DNA of 64,000 nt from Flavitalea plasmicola (GCF_030546645.1 NZ_JAUOTO010000005.1:558001-622000); one strand, 5' to 3'. Numbered from the stretch's first letter, positions 1 through 9,700 are shown. Made by a program: numbers and translations. The notes: generated by a model not told the origin, from the sequence alone.

Positions 1-1089
1 GGCGTGACGGGCAACGACGCCATCGGCGATTACAGGTACCGTACTGCCTGGGCTGCTACCAACACCGTGCCTTACCAGGGCGTCACGGGGTTTTATCCCA
101 CCACCCTGGCCAATCCCAACCTTGCATGGGAGAAAGTAGTGAAACAGGAAGTGGGGATGGAGATGGGGTTCTGGCAGGAAAGGGTCTTCCTGAAAGCGGC
201 GCATTTTGTCAATACCTGCTCGAACCAATTGATACCGTATTCCTTGCCGTCGCAGACAGGCTTTGTATCGGAGATCCGTAATTCGGAAGCCGTGCTCAGG
301 GTGTCGGGCTGGGAGCTCAGCCTGCGGGCGGACCTCATTCGTACGAAGAAAGTACAATGGACGATGGGGGTCAATGGCAGCGCGCCCAAGACCCGGCTGG
401 TGGCTTTCCCCAACCTGAAATTAAGCGCATATGCCAGTACGTTGGTGATCGGGCAATCCCTCAACGTGCTGAAGACTTACCGGCTCCTGGGTGTGGACCG
501 CCAGACGGGCCTGTACCAGTTCAAAGATGTCATTCGTGACGGCGAGATCAACGACTCGGACAGGATTGTTGTCGGGGATTGGGACCCGCGCTGGTATGGC
601 GGCGCCTTCAGCAGTCTCCGCATCGGGCATTGCCGGATCGATGTGCATATAGAAGGCCGCGTCCAAAAAGGCGTCAGCTACGAAGCCTTCATTTATACCA
701 ATAACCCGCCGGGGATGCTGGGACCCGGCATGCTGACCAACCAGTCGACGGCCGTAGAAGACCGTTGGACCCATGCAGGGCAATCGGCGGCTTACCAGCA
801 ATTGACCACGAGCCCGGGCACTGCGGCCGGCGCGTTGCTGAGTAATTATACGGCCAGCAGCGCCATCATGACGGATGCCTCCTTTTTGCGGCTGAAGACC
901 CTCGCCCTGTCATGGCAGCTGGCGGATGCATGGATGCGATCCGTGCACTGCTCCGGAGGACGGCTGTTCCTCCAGGCGCAGAACCTCCTTACGATGACCC
1001 ATTATAAAGGAACCGACCCTGAAACGCAGGGATTGGTGCTGCCGCCCCTGCGAACCATGGAGGCGGGGATCCAGGTGACATTCAAATAA
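1..1089 (+). CDS. SusC/RagA-type TonB-linked outer-membrane protein, C-terminal part (5' end outside window)
   Basis: The reading frame is open from base 1, so only the last 363 or so residues are present. They begin with GVTGND, a signature found in the barrel of SusC proteins; the same motif occurs as GVTGND and GITGND in the two complete SusC genes of this window. The barrel segment ends in the typical terminal strand, with aromatic and charged residues before a final TFK. SusC proteins form TonB-driven outer-membrane channels that take up glycans or peptides bound by a SusD lipoprotein lid. A SusD gene follows after 18 bases, which confirms the assignment. The substrate cannot be told from this fragment. 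Confidence 0.93.
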   Translation, partial: GVTGNDAIGDYRYRTAWAATNTVPYQGVTGFYPTTLANPNLAWEKVVKQEVGMEMGFWQERVFLKAAHFVNTCSNQLIPYSLPSQTGFVSEIRNSEAVLRVSGWELSLRADLIRTKKVQWTMGVNGSAPKTRLVAFPNLKLSAYASTLVIGQSLNVLKTYRLLGVDRQTGLYQFKDVIRDGEINDSDRIVVGDWDPRWYGGAFSSLRIGHCRIDVHIEGRVQKGVSYEAFIYTNNPPGMLGPGMLTNQSTAVEDRWTHAGQSAAYQQLTTSPGTAAGALLSNYTASSAIMTDASFLRLKTLALSWQLADAWMRSVHCSGGRLFLQAQNLLTMTHYKGTDPETQGLVLPPLRTMEAGIQVTFK

Positions 1090-1107
1090 ACAAACAATGC
1101 GCGCAAG

Positions 1108-2496
1108 ATGCTGAAAAAATATATGGTATGGGCGATGATCACCGGGATGCTATTGCCGGGTTGCCGGAAGTTCGTCCAGGTGGGAGACCCGGAGACTTCG
1201 CTCGGGACAGCCACGGTCTTCTCCGGAGATGAGACGGCCACGGCGGCACTCATGGGCATGTATAGCCGCGCCATGACGGCACAAGGATCTTTTTTGAATG
1301 GAGGTAATAGCCTCTATCCTGCTTTGTCTGCCGACGAATGCGCGTTGACACAGGCATCTCCTGGCCTGGAAGCTTTCAGGGACAATGCCCTGGCCAGCAA
1401 CAATACCTATATCGCCCAGCTGTACAGCTCCGCCTACAATACTATCTATAATGCCAACATGCTGCTGGAGAACGTGGACCGCAGCAAGCAAAAACTGTCC
1501 ACCTCCGTATGGCGCCAGATCAAGGGAGAAGCCCTGTTCGTCCGGGCACTCGTGTACAGCCGGCTGGTGGTGCTATGGGGCGGCGTGCCGCGGGTGATCA
1601 CCACGAACGCAGATGATAATGCCACCAAGGGAGGCAGCGTTCCCGACAGTATTTACAGCCAGGTGATCGGCGACCTGCAGGGAGCGGACAGCCTGCTGGA
1701 TATAACGTATGCCTGGGCAGGGTCCGGACCGCCCGAAAGGACAAGGCCCAACCGGTGGGCGGCGAAAGCCCTGGCTGCGCGTATCTGGCTGACCATGGGC
1801 CACTGGGTGGAGGTGGAAGCCGCGGCCACCGCAGTGATCGAAAGCGGCGACTACCAACTGGAAGCCTCCCCCGACAGCGTATTCCTCAAAGGCAGCCGGG
1901 AGGCCATCCTGCAATTCCAGCCCGTCGGCAACAGTATCAACAGTGCGGAAGGCTATTCTTATCTGCCTGCGGACAACCCGCTGGCCAAACCCGCCTTCGT
2001 ACTCGATCCTGTCCTGCTGGCGGCATTTGAACCCCAGGACATAAGATTGCCGCACTGGGTGGGGACAAAGATCATCAACGGAGTGACCTATGCCTATCCC
2101 GCCAAATACAAGGTGAGAGCAGCTTTTCCTTACCGGGAGTACGAAATGGTGATCCGCCTGGCGGAGGTCCTGCTCATCCGGGCAGAGGCAAGGGCGCAGC
2201 AGGGCAGGCTGGATGATGCCATCAGCGACCTGAATCGCATACGGAGCCGCGCGGGCCTGGCGGACCTGCTGACCGGCGTGCCACAGACGGACATATTAGC
2301 GGCCATCGCACAGGAGCGCCGCATCGAGCTTTTTACGGAATGGGGCCACCGGTGGGCGGACCTGAAACGCTGGGGACAGGCGGATGTCATTCTTGCCGCA
2401 GAGAAAGCAGGCTGGAAGCCATACGCCAAGCTGTACCCTTTTCCTTTGAGCGATGTCCTAAGGAATCTGAACCTTACACAGAATGACGGATATTGA
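1108..2496 (+). CDS. SusD/RagB-family outer-membrane lipoprotein
   Basis: A 462-residue protein with a lipoprotein signal peptide (lipobox LLPGC, lipidated Cys at about residue 19) followed by the RKFVQV segment common at the mature start of SusD proteins. The C-terminal part has the family signatures RLAEVLLIRAEARAQ, LNRIRSRAG, ERRIELFTEWGHRWADLKRWG and a terminal PFPLSDVLRNLNLTQNDGY. SusD proteins sit on the cell surface as the ligand-binding lid of the SusC channel. It lies 18 bases downstream of the SusC gene, so the two are surely co-transcribed. The stop codon is only 9 bases from the stop of an oppositely oriented small exported peptide gene. Length is normal for the shorter SusD proteins. 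Confidence 0.93.
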   Translation: MLKKYMVWAMITGMLLPGCRKFVQVGDPETSLGTATVFSGDETATAALMGMYSRAMTAQGSFLNGGNSLYPALSADECALTQASPGLEAFRDNALASNNTYIAQLYSSAYNTIYNANMLLENVDRSKQKLSTSVWRQIKGEALFVRALVYSRLVVLWGGVPRVITTNADDNATKGGSVPDSIYSQVIGDLQGADSLLDITYAWAGSGPPERTRPNRWAAKALAARIWLTMGHWVEVEAAATAVIESGDYQLEASPDSVFLKGSREAILQFQPVGNSINSAEGYSYLPADNPLAKPAFVLDPVLLAAFEPQDIRLPHWVGTKIINGVTYAYPAKYKVRAAFPYREYEMVIRLAEVLLIRAEARAQQGRLDDAISDLNRIRSRAGLADLLTGVPQTDILAAIAQERRIELFTEWGHRWADLKRWGQADVILAAEKAGWKPYAKLYPFPLSDVLRNLNLTQNDGY

Positions 2497-2505
2497 AACA
2501 ACGGC

Positions 2506-2808
2506 CTAGTGCGTGTAGAGCTTTTGTGCAGGCAGGATGGTATGCGGATAGTTGTTATTGGTATAGCCATTAACTATCAGAGTACCTCCGCCCTGTTGGG
2601 TATTCACCAGCAGGCCTGTGGCGTTTTCCAGGTCGTTGATCTCGGTGGTGGTGGAAGCCCATTGGTGGAACATGTCCGAATCCGCCCAATACCAATAGTA
2701 GAAAGTTTTTTTGGCGACGGGGACGTTGTGTGAGTGGGCAGGCGCTGTGCTGCCAAGAAACATCCATACACATGCGAGTACGCAAAGGCGTGTGAAGTAA
2801 AGCTTCAT
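2506..2808 (-). CDS. small exported peptide, family A member 1
   Basis: A 100-residue protein. I chose the ATG at 2808 because it places a positively charged start directly before a hydrophobic signal sequence (LCVLACVWMFLGSTAPAHS). The mature part begins with an aromatic run FYYWYW, continues with an acidic and Asn-rich middle, and ends GGGTLIVNGYTNNN..PHT. It is clearly a paralogue of the protein at 10854-11171, which shares the order YYYY, T/LTGEYVxTN, GGTI, GYTNN and PH. It contains no Cys in the mature region. It is encoded tail-to-tail with the SusD gene. The function is unknown. It resembles, from memory only, the short exported proteins of Bacteroidota such as the DUF6520 group. Confidence 0.68.
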   Translation of the reverse strand: MKLYFTRLCVLACVWMFLGSTAPAHSHNVPVAKKTFYYWYWADSDMFHQWASTTTEINDLENATGLLVNTQQGGGTLIVNGYTNNNYPHTILPAQKLYTH

Positions 2809-3038
2809 ACAATAAAGTTTTATACCGTGAAGAATAGTGCCACTAGTCAATAAGCCTTAATGAGGAAGCTGTGGTTGAAATAGCGTAGGTCACGAATGTG
2901 GGAAAGGATATAACTAAAAGGATGGTAGCTAAATGTAAGAACGTATTCTAAAAAAAGATTATTTGGGCGTTGGACTTAGGTCAAAATACATATTTTCATG
3001 TAGGTTATGCTCGTAGTAAACCCGTAAAAAACTATAAC

Positions 3039-3521
3039 ATGCTATCGACTGGCACCCATGCTTTTTTCCGACAGGTGGAGGAAGGCGACCTGGCCTACTT
3101 TGCTCATTGCATTGGCGTAGGCGCCGGTCTGCCCTATGCGAAGTGGGAAAAGATCTTAGGAAGCCTGGAGCTCCAGTTCCGGGATAAGGAAAACTGCTGG
3201 CGTCCCCAGGCCTGGGTGATGGCGGTGGAGGACCGGCCTGTGTTCTTACTGGAGGACACAGGTGACCAGGTCTTTCTCACGGGGCCGCCCTCCTGGGGAG
3301 GGCATACCCGGCGAATGGCATTGGTCTGGCAAGCCGCGCTGGTACATTTTTTCTTACGGTTGCAGCGGGCCGAAGTGCGCATGGTCGTCCAGGCGAGTCG
3401 TGCCGCGGAGGTGAAAGCCTTGGAAAACCTCGGTTGCCGGAGGGAAAGTGTATATACCGACCGGAGTGGCACCCACTATTTTTATGTATGCCGGCCGGAG
3501 GACCTCCGGGCTGTAATTTGA
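3039..3521 (+). CDS. GNAT-like acetyltransferase (putative)
   Basis: A 160-residue soluble protein if started at ATG 3039; the frame also allows a TTG at 2970. I prefer 3039 because the GNAT-like first strand (HAFFRQVEEGDL) follows at once. The middle (AWVMAVEDRPVFLLED) matches the central strands of the fold. The C-terminal block (MVVQASRAAEVKALENLGC, then THYFYVCRPEDL) resembles the region where GNAT proteins have an Asn/Ser helix followed by the E-K-LGF turn. The classical acetyl-CoA loop (Q/RxxGxG/A) is not clear; GGHTRRMALVWQ could be its degenerate form. It has no operon partner: a small hypothetical gene follows after 81 bases with its own promoter-like site. Confidence 0.45.
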   Translation: MLSTGTHAFFRQVEEGDLAYFAHCIGVGAGLPYAKWEKILGSLELQFRDKENCWRPQAWVMAVEDRPVFLLEDTGDQVFLTGPPSWGGHTRRMALVWQAALVHFFLRLQRAEVRMVVQASRAAEVKALENLGCRRESVYTDRSGTHYFYVCRPEDLRAVI

Positions 3522-3575
3522 CGGCTGCGGTCTAATTCAGGTGTTTTCACGCTTTTTCGGTTATTCCTGCTGCGT

Positions 3576-3583
3576 TATATTTG
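3576..3583 (+). promoter_or_regulatory. putative Bacteroidota-type promoter (-7 element)
   Basis: TATATTTG fits the Bacteroidota consensus TAnnTTTG. A T-rich block (3552-3557) lies roughly 20 bases upstream where the -33 element is expected. The ATG at 3603 follows 19 bases downstream. Confidence 0.45.
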
Positions 3584-3602
3584 GCGTCCATAACTAACCT
3601 GC

Positions 3603-3974
3603 ATGAAAAATAAGAAAGGCGGAGGGGCCCAACTGTGGGGCATGGTCCTGTATGAAATTATTGGCGATGGCTGCCTGAATGGGGTTTGGACGAATACCCA
3701 TACGGACAGCAGGAAGATGATGAATGAGATCGCCCGTAAGAAGAAGGGGGAAGAGAAGGATCCCATCGCAGGGGAATACTATGTTTCCTGGATCGAGGAA
3801 AAGGGCGGGCCGGTGTCGGGTACGCTGAAGGTGGAGTCAAAGATCACCCATTATAGTTTTGAATGGATCGTCAGCGGGAAGGTGAGCTTCAAGGGGGTAG
3901 GGATCCTGATGGGCGCAGATAAGCTGGCCGTGACGTATTGGGATGGGGAAGGGATTAGTTTTCCGGTGGGGTGA
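3603..3974 (+). CDS. hypothetical protein
   Basis: A 123-residue protein that I do not recognise. It is rich in Gly and Lys and probably all-beta in its second half (GEYYVSWIEEKGGPVSGTLKVES, then YSFEWIVSGKVSFKGVGILMG). The pattern of a short repeated strand ending in a Gly-rich turn resembles lipocalin- or avidin-like sheets, but no motif settles it. There is no signal peptide, so a cytoplasmic location is likely. It has its own promoter-like site and is followed by another promoter-like site for the next gene, so it is probably monocistronic. Confidence 0.5.
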   Translation: MKNKKGGGAQLWGMVLYEIIGDGCLNGVWTNTHTDSRKMMNEIARKKKGEEKDPIAGEYYVSWIEEKGGPVSGTLKVESKITHYSFEWIVSGKVSFKGVGILMGADKLAVTYWDGEGISFPVG

Positions 3975-3984
3975 GACGCAATAG

Positions 3985-3992
3985 TATTTTTG
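3985..3992 (+). promoter_or_regulatory. putative Bacteroidota-type promoter (-7 element)
   Basis: TATTTTTG fits TAnnTTTG and lies 42 bases before the ATG at 4035. No clear -33 element is visible, so this is a weaker call than the site at 3576. Confidence 0.35.
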
Positions 3993-4034
3993 TGTCATAA
4001 GCGTGTTTTTGGATAAAATTTCAAACATCAGCTT

Positions 4035-4544
4035 ATGAAAAGGATACTCCTCGTTCTTTTTGTCATTTCCTCCTTTCAATGTTTACAAGCGCAGTCTGCC
4101 AATGCCACATCCGCTGAAATGCTGACCCGGCAGCGCAATGACAGCATCATCCTCGCTGATATCATCATGCCTTTAGTGGAGAAAAGTACTGCGGTTCCGG
4201 ACTGGGATGGACTGGGCGCTACCGTCAAGGAAAAATATGGGGATACTTATGTCGACCGTTCAGTCACGAAAGCGCAGATCTACTATTATTTTAATAAGGA
4301 CTGGCCGATGTTCTGCAAGGCGCTGGTGCATTATACTGAAGCTTATGAAAACAAGGATGATCTGCGCCGGATGAATAAGAACGCGAAAATGGTGCTGGAA
4401 TATAGCCAGAGCCCCGAAGAGCTGAAGACTGCTGCGGGCTGGGTAAAATACGCAATGAATAAGGAGCCCGATGACCATGGCTATAAAGACACTTACGATG
4501 CCCTCACGACAAAAATAAAAGAGAAGGTATTGGGAGGGCAGTAA
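4035..4544 (+). CDS. exported hypothetical protein, helical
   Basis: A 169-residue protein with a clean signal peptide (MKRILLVLFVISSFQCLQAQ; cleavage after QAQ is typical of Bacteroidota). The mature part is predicted to be helical and rich in charged and Tyr residues, with a pattern like tetratricopeptide helices (KDWPMFCKALVHYTEAYEN, then LKTAAGWVKYAMNK). Such domains occur at the C-termini of periplasmic thioredoxin-like proteins of this phylum, but no thioredoxin fold is present here. It probably acts in the periplasm as a small scaffold. A strong hairpin terminator follows at 4571-4607. No enzymatic motif is seen. Confidence 0.6.
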   Translation: MKRILLVLFVISSFQCLQAQSANATSAEMLTRQRNDSIILADIIMPLVEKSTAVPDWDGLGATVKEKYGDTYVDRSVTKAQIYYYFNKDWPMFCKALVHYTEAYENKDDLRRMNKNAKMVLEYSQSPEELKTAAGWVKYAMNKEPDDHGYKDTYDALTTKIKEKVLGGQ

Positions 4545-4570
4545 ACATACTCCCACTACATAAAATATTC

Positions 4571-4607
4571 CCGGGCCGGCTAGTTCATCTTGCCGGCCCG
4601 GTTGTTT
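4571..4607 (+). terminator. rho-independent terminator
   Basis: A perfect 10-bp stem, CCGGGCCGGC (4571-4580) and GCCGGCCCGG (4592-4601), with an 11-base loop, followed by TTGTTT. It ends the transcription unit of the exported protein gene before the sigma factor gene. Confidence 0.85.
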
Positions 4608-4735
4608 CTATTTACGACGCATTCTACCGATGCGTGTCTCATACCACGTTTTCCCACCTGCCGGGCACCTTCCACGGTGTCCATCTACAGCAATCAGATT
4701 ACTGTCCAACGACAGCACTTTAAATCTCATGGTAA

Positions 4736-5341
4736 ATGGTTTTATCAGTCTCTGATTTAGCGCAATTCCGGCTAGGTGATGAAATGATTTTTAAAAAGGC
4801 TTACGAGGCATATAAGTCAAGGATCTATGCAATGGCCTATGGGATGCTGCAGCGCAGGGCCGATGCAGAAGATGTCACCGCCGAGGCATTTTTTGAGCTT
4901 TGGAAAGTACGGGAAAAAATAAGGGAAGACGGCCATATCCCTGCTTTCCTCTATGTCGCTGCCCGTCACAAATGCGTAAATATCCTGCTTAAACGAAAGC
5001 GGGCGCCGCATATCAGTATCGAGATCATTGGGCAGCAGGAAGCAGTGGATACTTCGCATGAAGAGATCGATTATCTCAAAACTATCAAGGCATTGGAGAT
5101 TGCTATAGAACAGTTGCCGGCTCAACAAAAGGAAGTGATCCGCCGGTATTATATAGAGGGGCTTAGTATGGCAGAGGCAGCCCATAAAATGAACATCGAT
5201 ATCAAGACAGCCTATACACACCGGAAGAGGGCGGTAGCGTTCCTGCTGAAACTAATGAAAAATAAAAGATCCGGGCTTTTCATTTCCATCCTTCTTACAG
5301 GCATTTGCGGAATTTTTTTAAAAATTATGCTGCGGATGTAA
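4736..5341 (+). CDS. ECF-type RNA polymerase sigma factor
   Basis: A 201-residue protein with the two regions of ECF sigma factors. Region 2 is around residues 20-60 (AYGMLQRRADAEDVTAEAFFELW) and region 4 around 125-170 (LPAQQKEVIRRYYIEGLSMAEAAHKMNI, then a recognition helix with THRKRA). It would direct RNA polymerase to promoters of the FecR/SusC genes downstream. The gene for its likely anti-sigma factor FecR starts 89 bases after its stop, and a SusC with an STN signalling domain follows. This is the standard FecI-FecR-SusC surface-signalling arrangement. The last 20 residues form a hydrophobic tail that is not needed for sigma function. Confidence 0.92.
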   Translation: MVLSVSDLAQFRLGDEMIFKKAYEAYKSRIYAMAYGMLQRRADAEDVTAEAFFELWKVREKIREDGHIPAFLYVAARHKCVNILLKRKRAPHISIEIIGQQEAVDTSHEEIDYLKTIKALEIAIEQLPAQQKEVIRRYYIEGLSMAEAAHKMNIDIKTAYTHRKRAVAFLLKLMKNKRSGLFISILLTGICGIFLKIMLRM

Positions 5342-5430
5342 GAATTCTGAAGATCTGGTTGTGTAGATAGAGTAGGTGTTGATTCAATGGTATGAGACAT
5401 CACCAATAAACCGTACAAAAATATATTCAT

Positions 5431-6654
5431 ATGGCCGAAGAAGAAAGGATCGCTGAGCTGATCCTCAAGCAATTGCGGCACAATTTGTCTGTGGAGGAAA
5501 AAGTAGAGCTCGATGCATGGACCTATGCATCCGATGCCAACCGGCAGTATATGGCTCACGGGGCGAGTCGCGAGCACGTGTTGTCAGCTATGAAAGCGCT
5601 CCTGACAAGAAATGACAAGGCCATCGATAAGAAGCTCAAAAAACTTCGAAGGAAAATTAGAAAATCGGCGGAGGCACCTGTTTTACATGCATGGAGCTGG
5701 TATGCCGGAAGGGTGGCCATATTTGTCCTGCTGACAGGAATGGTAGCGGTTACATTTTTTTACTTCCACCGGGATCGGGCGCCCGCGGTCAGCAAAACAC
5801 ACATTGCCCGGCAAGATCTGGACTCCGGCAGGATCACATTGACCTTGCTGGATGGTACTACCCTATATATGGATGAAATGCCTACCGGAAGTAATATTGA
5901 AGGGAAAGGCTGGCGCATCATAAAGGTCGACAGCCAGCATATTGCTTATTCAGATGTCCATGTTTCCCCTGCAAATGGGGCGGGGGAGGATGTGCCGTAC
6001 CACCTGCTTTCCACACCATATGGGCAGGGCTTTTATGTGTCGCTGCCGGATAGAAGTGAGATCCAGCTGGGCGCAGGCACATCCATCAAATATGCTGTCA
6101 GGAGCGCCGGTGGTACGAAGGGAGAGCGGGCCGTGATGCTTAATGGAGAGGCCTACTTCACGGTAGCGAAAAATAAGGATGTCCCTTTCATCGTATCTAC
6201 GCAAAAGGCAAAGGTCACCGTCCTGTCCACTGACTTTTGCGTGCATGATTATCCCGGGGAGAGCGGATACCTTGCTACTGTTGTGAGCGGCGCCATCGAT
6301 GTGAGTGATGGGAAGACCAGCGTGCATGTGGTGGCAGGAGAGGCTGCGAAGATGGATAGCTCGTCGGCCGGCATACGGGTCAGTAAGTACGATGCAATGA
6401 AGGGATTGGCTTGGAGAAGTAATTTTTTCGATTTCGCCCATCTGAATCTCCGCCAGTCGTTGATGCAAATAGGCGATTGGTATGGCAAGGGCGAGATTGT
6501 CATCCATCCCGGCGTCGATACGGTAAACTTAGGTGTTTTAAGTACTGGCCTGATCAGCAAGAACGTAAAACTGGATACATTATTGAAAAAAATAGGGGAA
6601 GCGCGCCATCTTCATCTCCGGGCCGAGGGGAACAAGATCATTGCGGGACCCTGA
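5431..6654 (+). CDS. FecR-family anti-sigma factor
   Basis: A 407-residue inner-membrane regulator. The cytoplasmic N-terminal part (about 1-85) has the short helices that hold the sigma factor. One membrane span follows at about 88-112 (GRVAIFVLLTGMVAVTFFYF). The periplasmic part contains the FecR beta domain: STPYGQGFYVSLPDRSEIQLGAGTSIKY, then LNGEAYFTVAKNKDVPFIVST and VLSTDFCVHDY. The C-terminal domain (DUF4974 type) covers about 325-407 and would contact the N-terminal signalling domain of the SusC transporter. It senses substrate occupancy of SusC and releases or activates the sigma factor encoded just upstream. Confidence 0.94.
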   Translation: MAEEERIAELILKQLRHNLSVEEKVELDAWTYASDANRQYMAHGASREHVLSAMKALLTRNDKAIDKKLKKLRRKIRKSAEAPVLHAWSWYAGRVAIFVLLTGMVAVTFFYFHRDRAPAVSKTHIARQDLDSGRITLTLLDGTTLYMDEMPTGSNIEGKGWRIIKVDSQHIAYSDVHVSPANGAGEDVPYHLLSTPYGQGFYVSLPDRSEIQLGAGTSIKYAVRSAGGTKGERAVMLNGEAYFTVAKNKDVPFIVSTQKAKVTVLSTDFCVHDYPGESGYLATVVSGAIDVSDGKTSVHVVAGEAAKMDSSSAGIRVSKYDAMKGLAWRSNFFDFAHLNLRQSLMQIGDWYGKGEIVIHPGVDTVNLGVLSTGLISKNVKLDTLLKKIGEARHLHLRAEGNKIIAGP

Positions 6655-6680
6655 CACCATATCCGGGTCATCAGAACCCA

Positions 6681-6704
6681 CCATGTACCATTAAGCCCAT
6701 CCTT
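6681..6704 (+). promoter_or_regulatory. repeated 24-base motif before SusC gene
   Basis: The core ACCATTAAGCCCATCCTT (6687-6704) recurs with one mismatch at 31354-31371, before the FecR gene of the second SusC/SusD locus. Over 24 bases (6681-6704 and 31348-31371) 21 positions match. Both copies lie in non-coding DNA of a FecR-SusC type operon. This suggests a shared regulator or ECF sigma promoter; the role is inferred. Confidence 0.45.
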
Positions 6705-6714
6705 GCTTTATTGT

Positions 6715-6742
6715 AACCGGGGAGTAACCATTCTCCCCGGTT
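6715..6742 (+). terminator. hairpin between FecR and SusC genes (terminator or attenuator)
   Basis: AACCGGGGAG (6715-6724) and CTCCCCGGTT (6733-6742) form a perfect 10-bp stem around an 8-base loop. It lies 60 bases after the FecR stop and 26 bases before the chosen SusC start. It could terminate the sigma/FecR transcript or attenuate read-through. It also argues against starting SusC upstream at 6703. Confidence 0.6.
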
Positions 6743-6768
6743 TGTTCACAACCCGTCAATTCCAACCA

Positions 6769-9700
6769 ATGACTAATTGCAATCACCGGAGTCCGGTGGC
6801 GGTCTATCGAATGCTGTCATTCGTATTGCTGCTATTGATCTGCCTGTCTGGAAAAGCACAGCGGGATACCAGTTTGTATCTCCCGGGCGGAATAATGTCG
6901 TACGACGCGATCAAGGAATGCATCGCCCGCCAGACAGGTTACGGATTGGACCTGGAAAGTAAGGTCTTCGCGGGACGTTGTATCTATATGCCTGTAGGGA
7001 AGAGCTCTTTGCTTCGTATCCTGCGGTATTGTCTGGGGCGGCTGAACATGATCTTTAAATTCGAGGGCAACACTTTCTGGCCTATTCCACGTCCAGTGGG
7101 TCTGCCGGATGCACCTGAGCCAATCATTCAATTCCGGCTGGTGGTGATGAGCGACTTCGGAGAGATCCTGGCCGGCGCAACCGTGCAGATGGATGATGGA
7201 TCGGTCTACCAGGTGAAAGATAATGGGACACTGGACATCCGGGCCTATCGGGTGCCTGTCCTGGTGGGCATCTCCTTTGTCGGATATAAGCCACAGTTAT
7301 TGGAGGTGAATGAAAGCAAGGAGATCGTTGTCCGCCTGCAGAGGCAGGACAGGATACTGGACGAAGCCATTATAAGAGGATATTACGTAGAAACCCGTCG
7401 ACTTTCCACGGGAAGCTGGAGCTATGTCGACAGGCGTATCCTGGACAGGCGGGTCACCAGCGATTTCTCCGGATCATTATCCGGCAGGATCGGCGGACTC
7501 CTATACACGCAGACCAGCGGCGTGGCCGGCGCCTCCTTCAAGGCATCTTTGCGGGGGCGTAATTCCATCATGAATGGCAACGACATGTTGTATATCATCG
7601 ATGGCGTGCCTTACGGACCCGGCAATCAATCCCTTGGTAATAATCCATTGGGCAATTCCGCGGGATCGCTGAGCTCACTCTCATTGCTACCCATCGGTGA
7701 CATTGCAGACATAAAAGTATTGAAGGATGCGGACGCCACGGCCATCTACGGGTCCAAAGGCGCCAATGGAGTGATGCTGATCACCACGCGCCGGGGTGCA
7801 GCCGGAAAGTGTCGCGTGGACCTGGACATCAAGGTGGGATATAGCCAGGTGACCGTCCGACCAAGCTTGCTGCATTTTTCGCAATATTCCGCCGTGCGCA
7901 GGGAGTATTTACGCAACATGGGCCTTCCGCTGGACGGAATACAAGCGCCCGATCTGAAATTGTGGGATACAATGCATCCTAAGGATTGGAGCAAATGGGC
8001 CATTGGCGGATTGGGATTCAGGGCTGACGGACATGTGTCGGTCTCCGGTGGGAGCAAAAACAATACTTATTATGCGGGAGTGGGTGTATTGGAGGAGACC
8101 AATGTATTTGCCTCCCATCCCGCGCATACGGCTTTGAGCGTGGATGGAAGGTTCAGTCATTGTTCGGGTGACCGGCGTCTCCATTGGGAGATCTCCGGAC
8201 AACTGGTGCGGGATAAGAATGAGCAGCTGAATGAGGATGTCACGCGTGCCCAATTCTTTACTCCAGTGGCCCCGGATCTATGGAAGGATAGCAAACCCGT
8301 TTTCCATGCGCCTGGCGCCAGCTTCACCAGCCCGCTGTATTACACGGGAGGCACGTATGGGGCGCATTTACAGCATGCGCTTCTCAGCGGGGCCATCAGG
8401 CGGCGTTTCTTCGATTCATTGATGTTCCGGATAACCGGCGGCGTCAACAAGGTGCGGGCAAATGAACATAGTATTCATCCGCGATGGAACTTAAATCCCG
8501 ATGAAGATACAATGAGCAGCAGCTCTTGGGCCAACACACGCTATCTCAGCTGGATCATCGAACCACAGCTGGAGTATACCCTGAAAAAAGGCGAATGGAT
8601 TTTCAGCGGCCTGGCGGGCAGCACCTGGCTGGGGCTGCATACGGAAGCGTCCAGCGTCCTGGCGCAAGGGTTTGCCAATGACGCCCTGTTACCCTATCCT
8701 TCGCTGGCGGACACTATTATACCCGGCCATAACGGGACCGATTATCATTACACTGCGGTTTTCGGTCGGCTCCATGTCAACTGGCGCAACCGATATCTTT
8801 TCAATTTCACGGACCGACGGGACGGCAGCAGCCGATTTGCCAGCGGCAAGCGATACGGAAATTTTGGGGCTTTGGGCGTGGCGTGGGTTTTTTCGGAAGA
8901 GCACTTTTTCGATAGTCTACGCTCCGTCGTCAGCTTTGGAAAATTAAGGGCCAGCTATGGAGTCACAGGCAATGACCAGATCGGAGGAGGCAACCATTAT
9001 TTACAAGCCTGGGCGCCCGGAGCGGCCATCACTTTTCAAAATACGCCGGGTACCCTTTCTCCCGGGCAACTGAATCCGGCTATTTCCTGGGAGCAGGTGA
9101 AGAAACTGGAGATCGCCCTGGAGGCTGGACTATGGGATAACCGCTGTTTATTCACGGCCAGCTGGTACCGCAATCGCAGCGATCATCAGCTGTTGCCCGA
9201 CCGGTTACCCTCCTCTACCGACCTTCTGCGATTGCTACAGACATCCGTTGTCGTGGAAAACCGGGGTTTTGAGTTCAGTCTTGTTTCCCAAAACATAGAT
9301 CACCGGGCGTTTGGTTGGACCACTGCCTTGAACGTCAGCTTCCCCCGCAATAAGCTGGTGACCTTCGGCGGGTTTACGGGGATGCCCTTTGTCAAACAAC
9401 TGACACTTGGCAAGCCATTAAGTGCATTACGCACCTTCCATTACCTGGGGATCGATCCCCTGACGGGGCTGTATGTCACCAGCGCAGGCAAGTACCCGGC
9501 AGGGTCGCCAGACGTCACTTGTTTCGGGGGGATGGAGAATGTGATTCGTTATAAACAGTGGGAGCTGGCAAGCTTTGTGGAAGGAAGGGTACAGCGCGGC
9601 GTACGTTATGAGATGGGCATTTTGAGCGCCCAGCCGCCGGGCATCGCCGGGTCCTGGTACAACAACCAGCTGACGAATATCGCCAGCCGATGGCGGCATC

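Noticed and set aside
6703-6768. Upstream extension of the SusC gene
   Set aside because: It would translate through the perfect hairpin at 6715-6742 and delay the signal peptide; ATG 6769 fits better.
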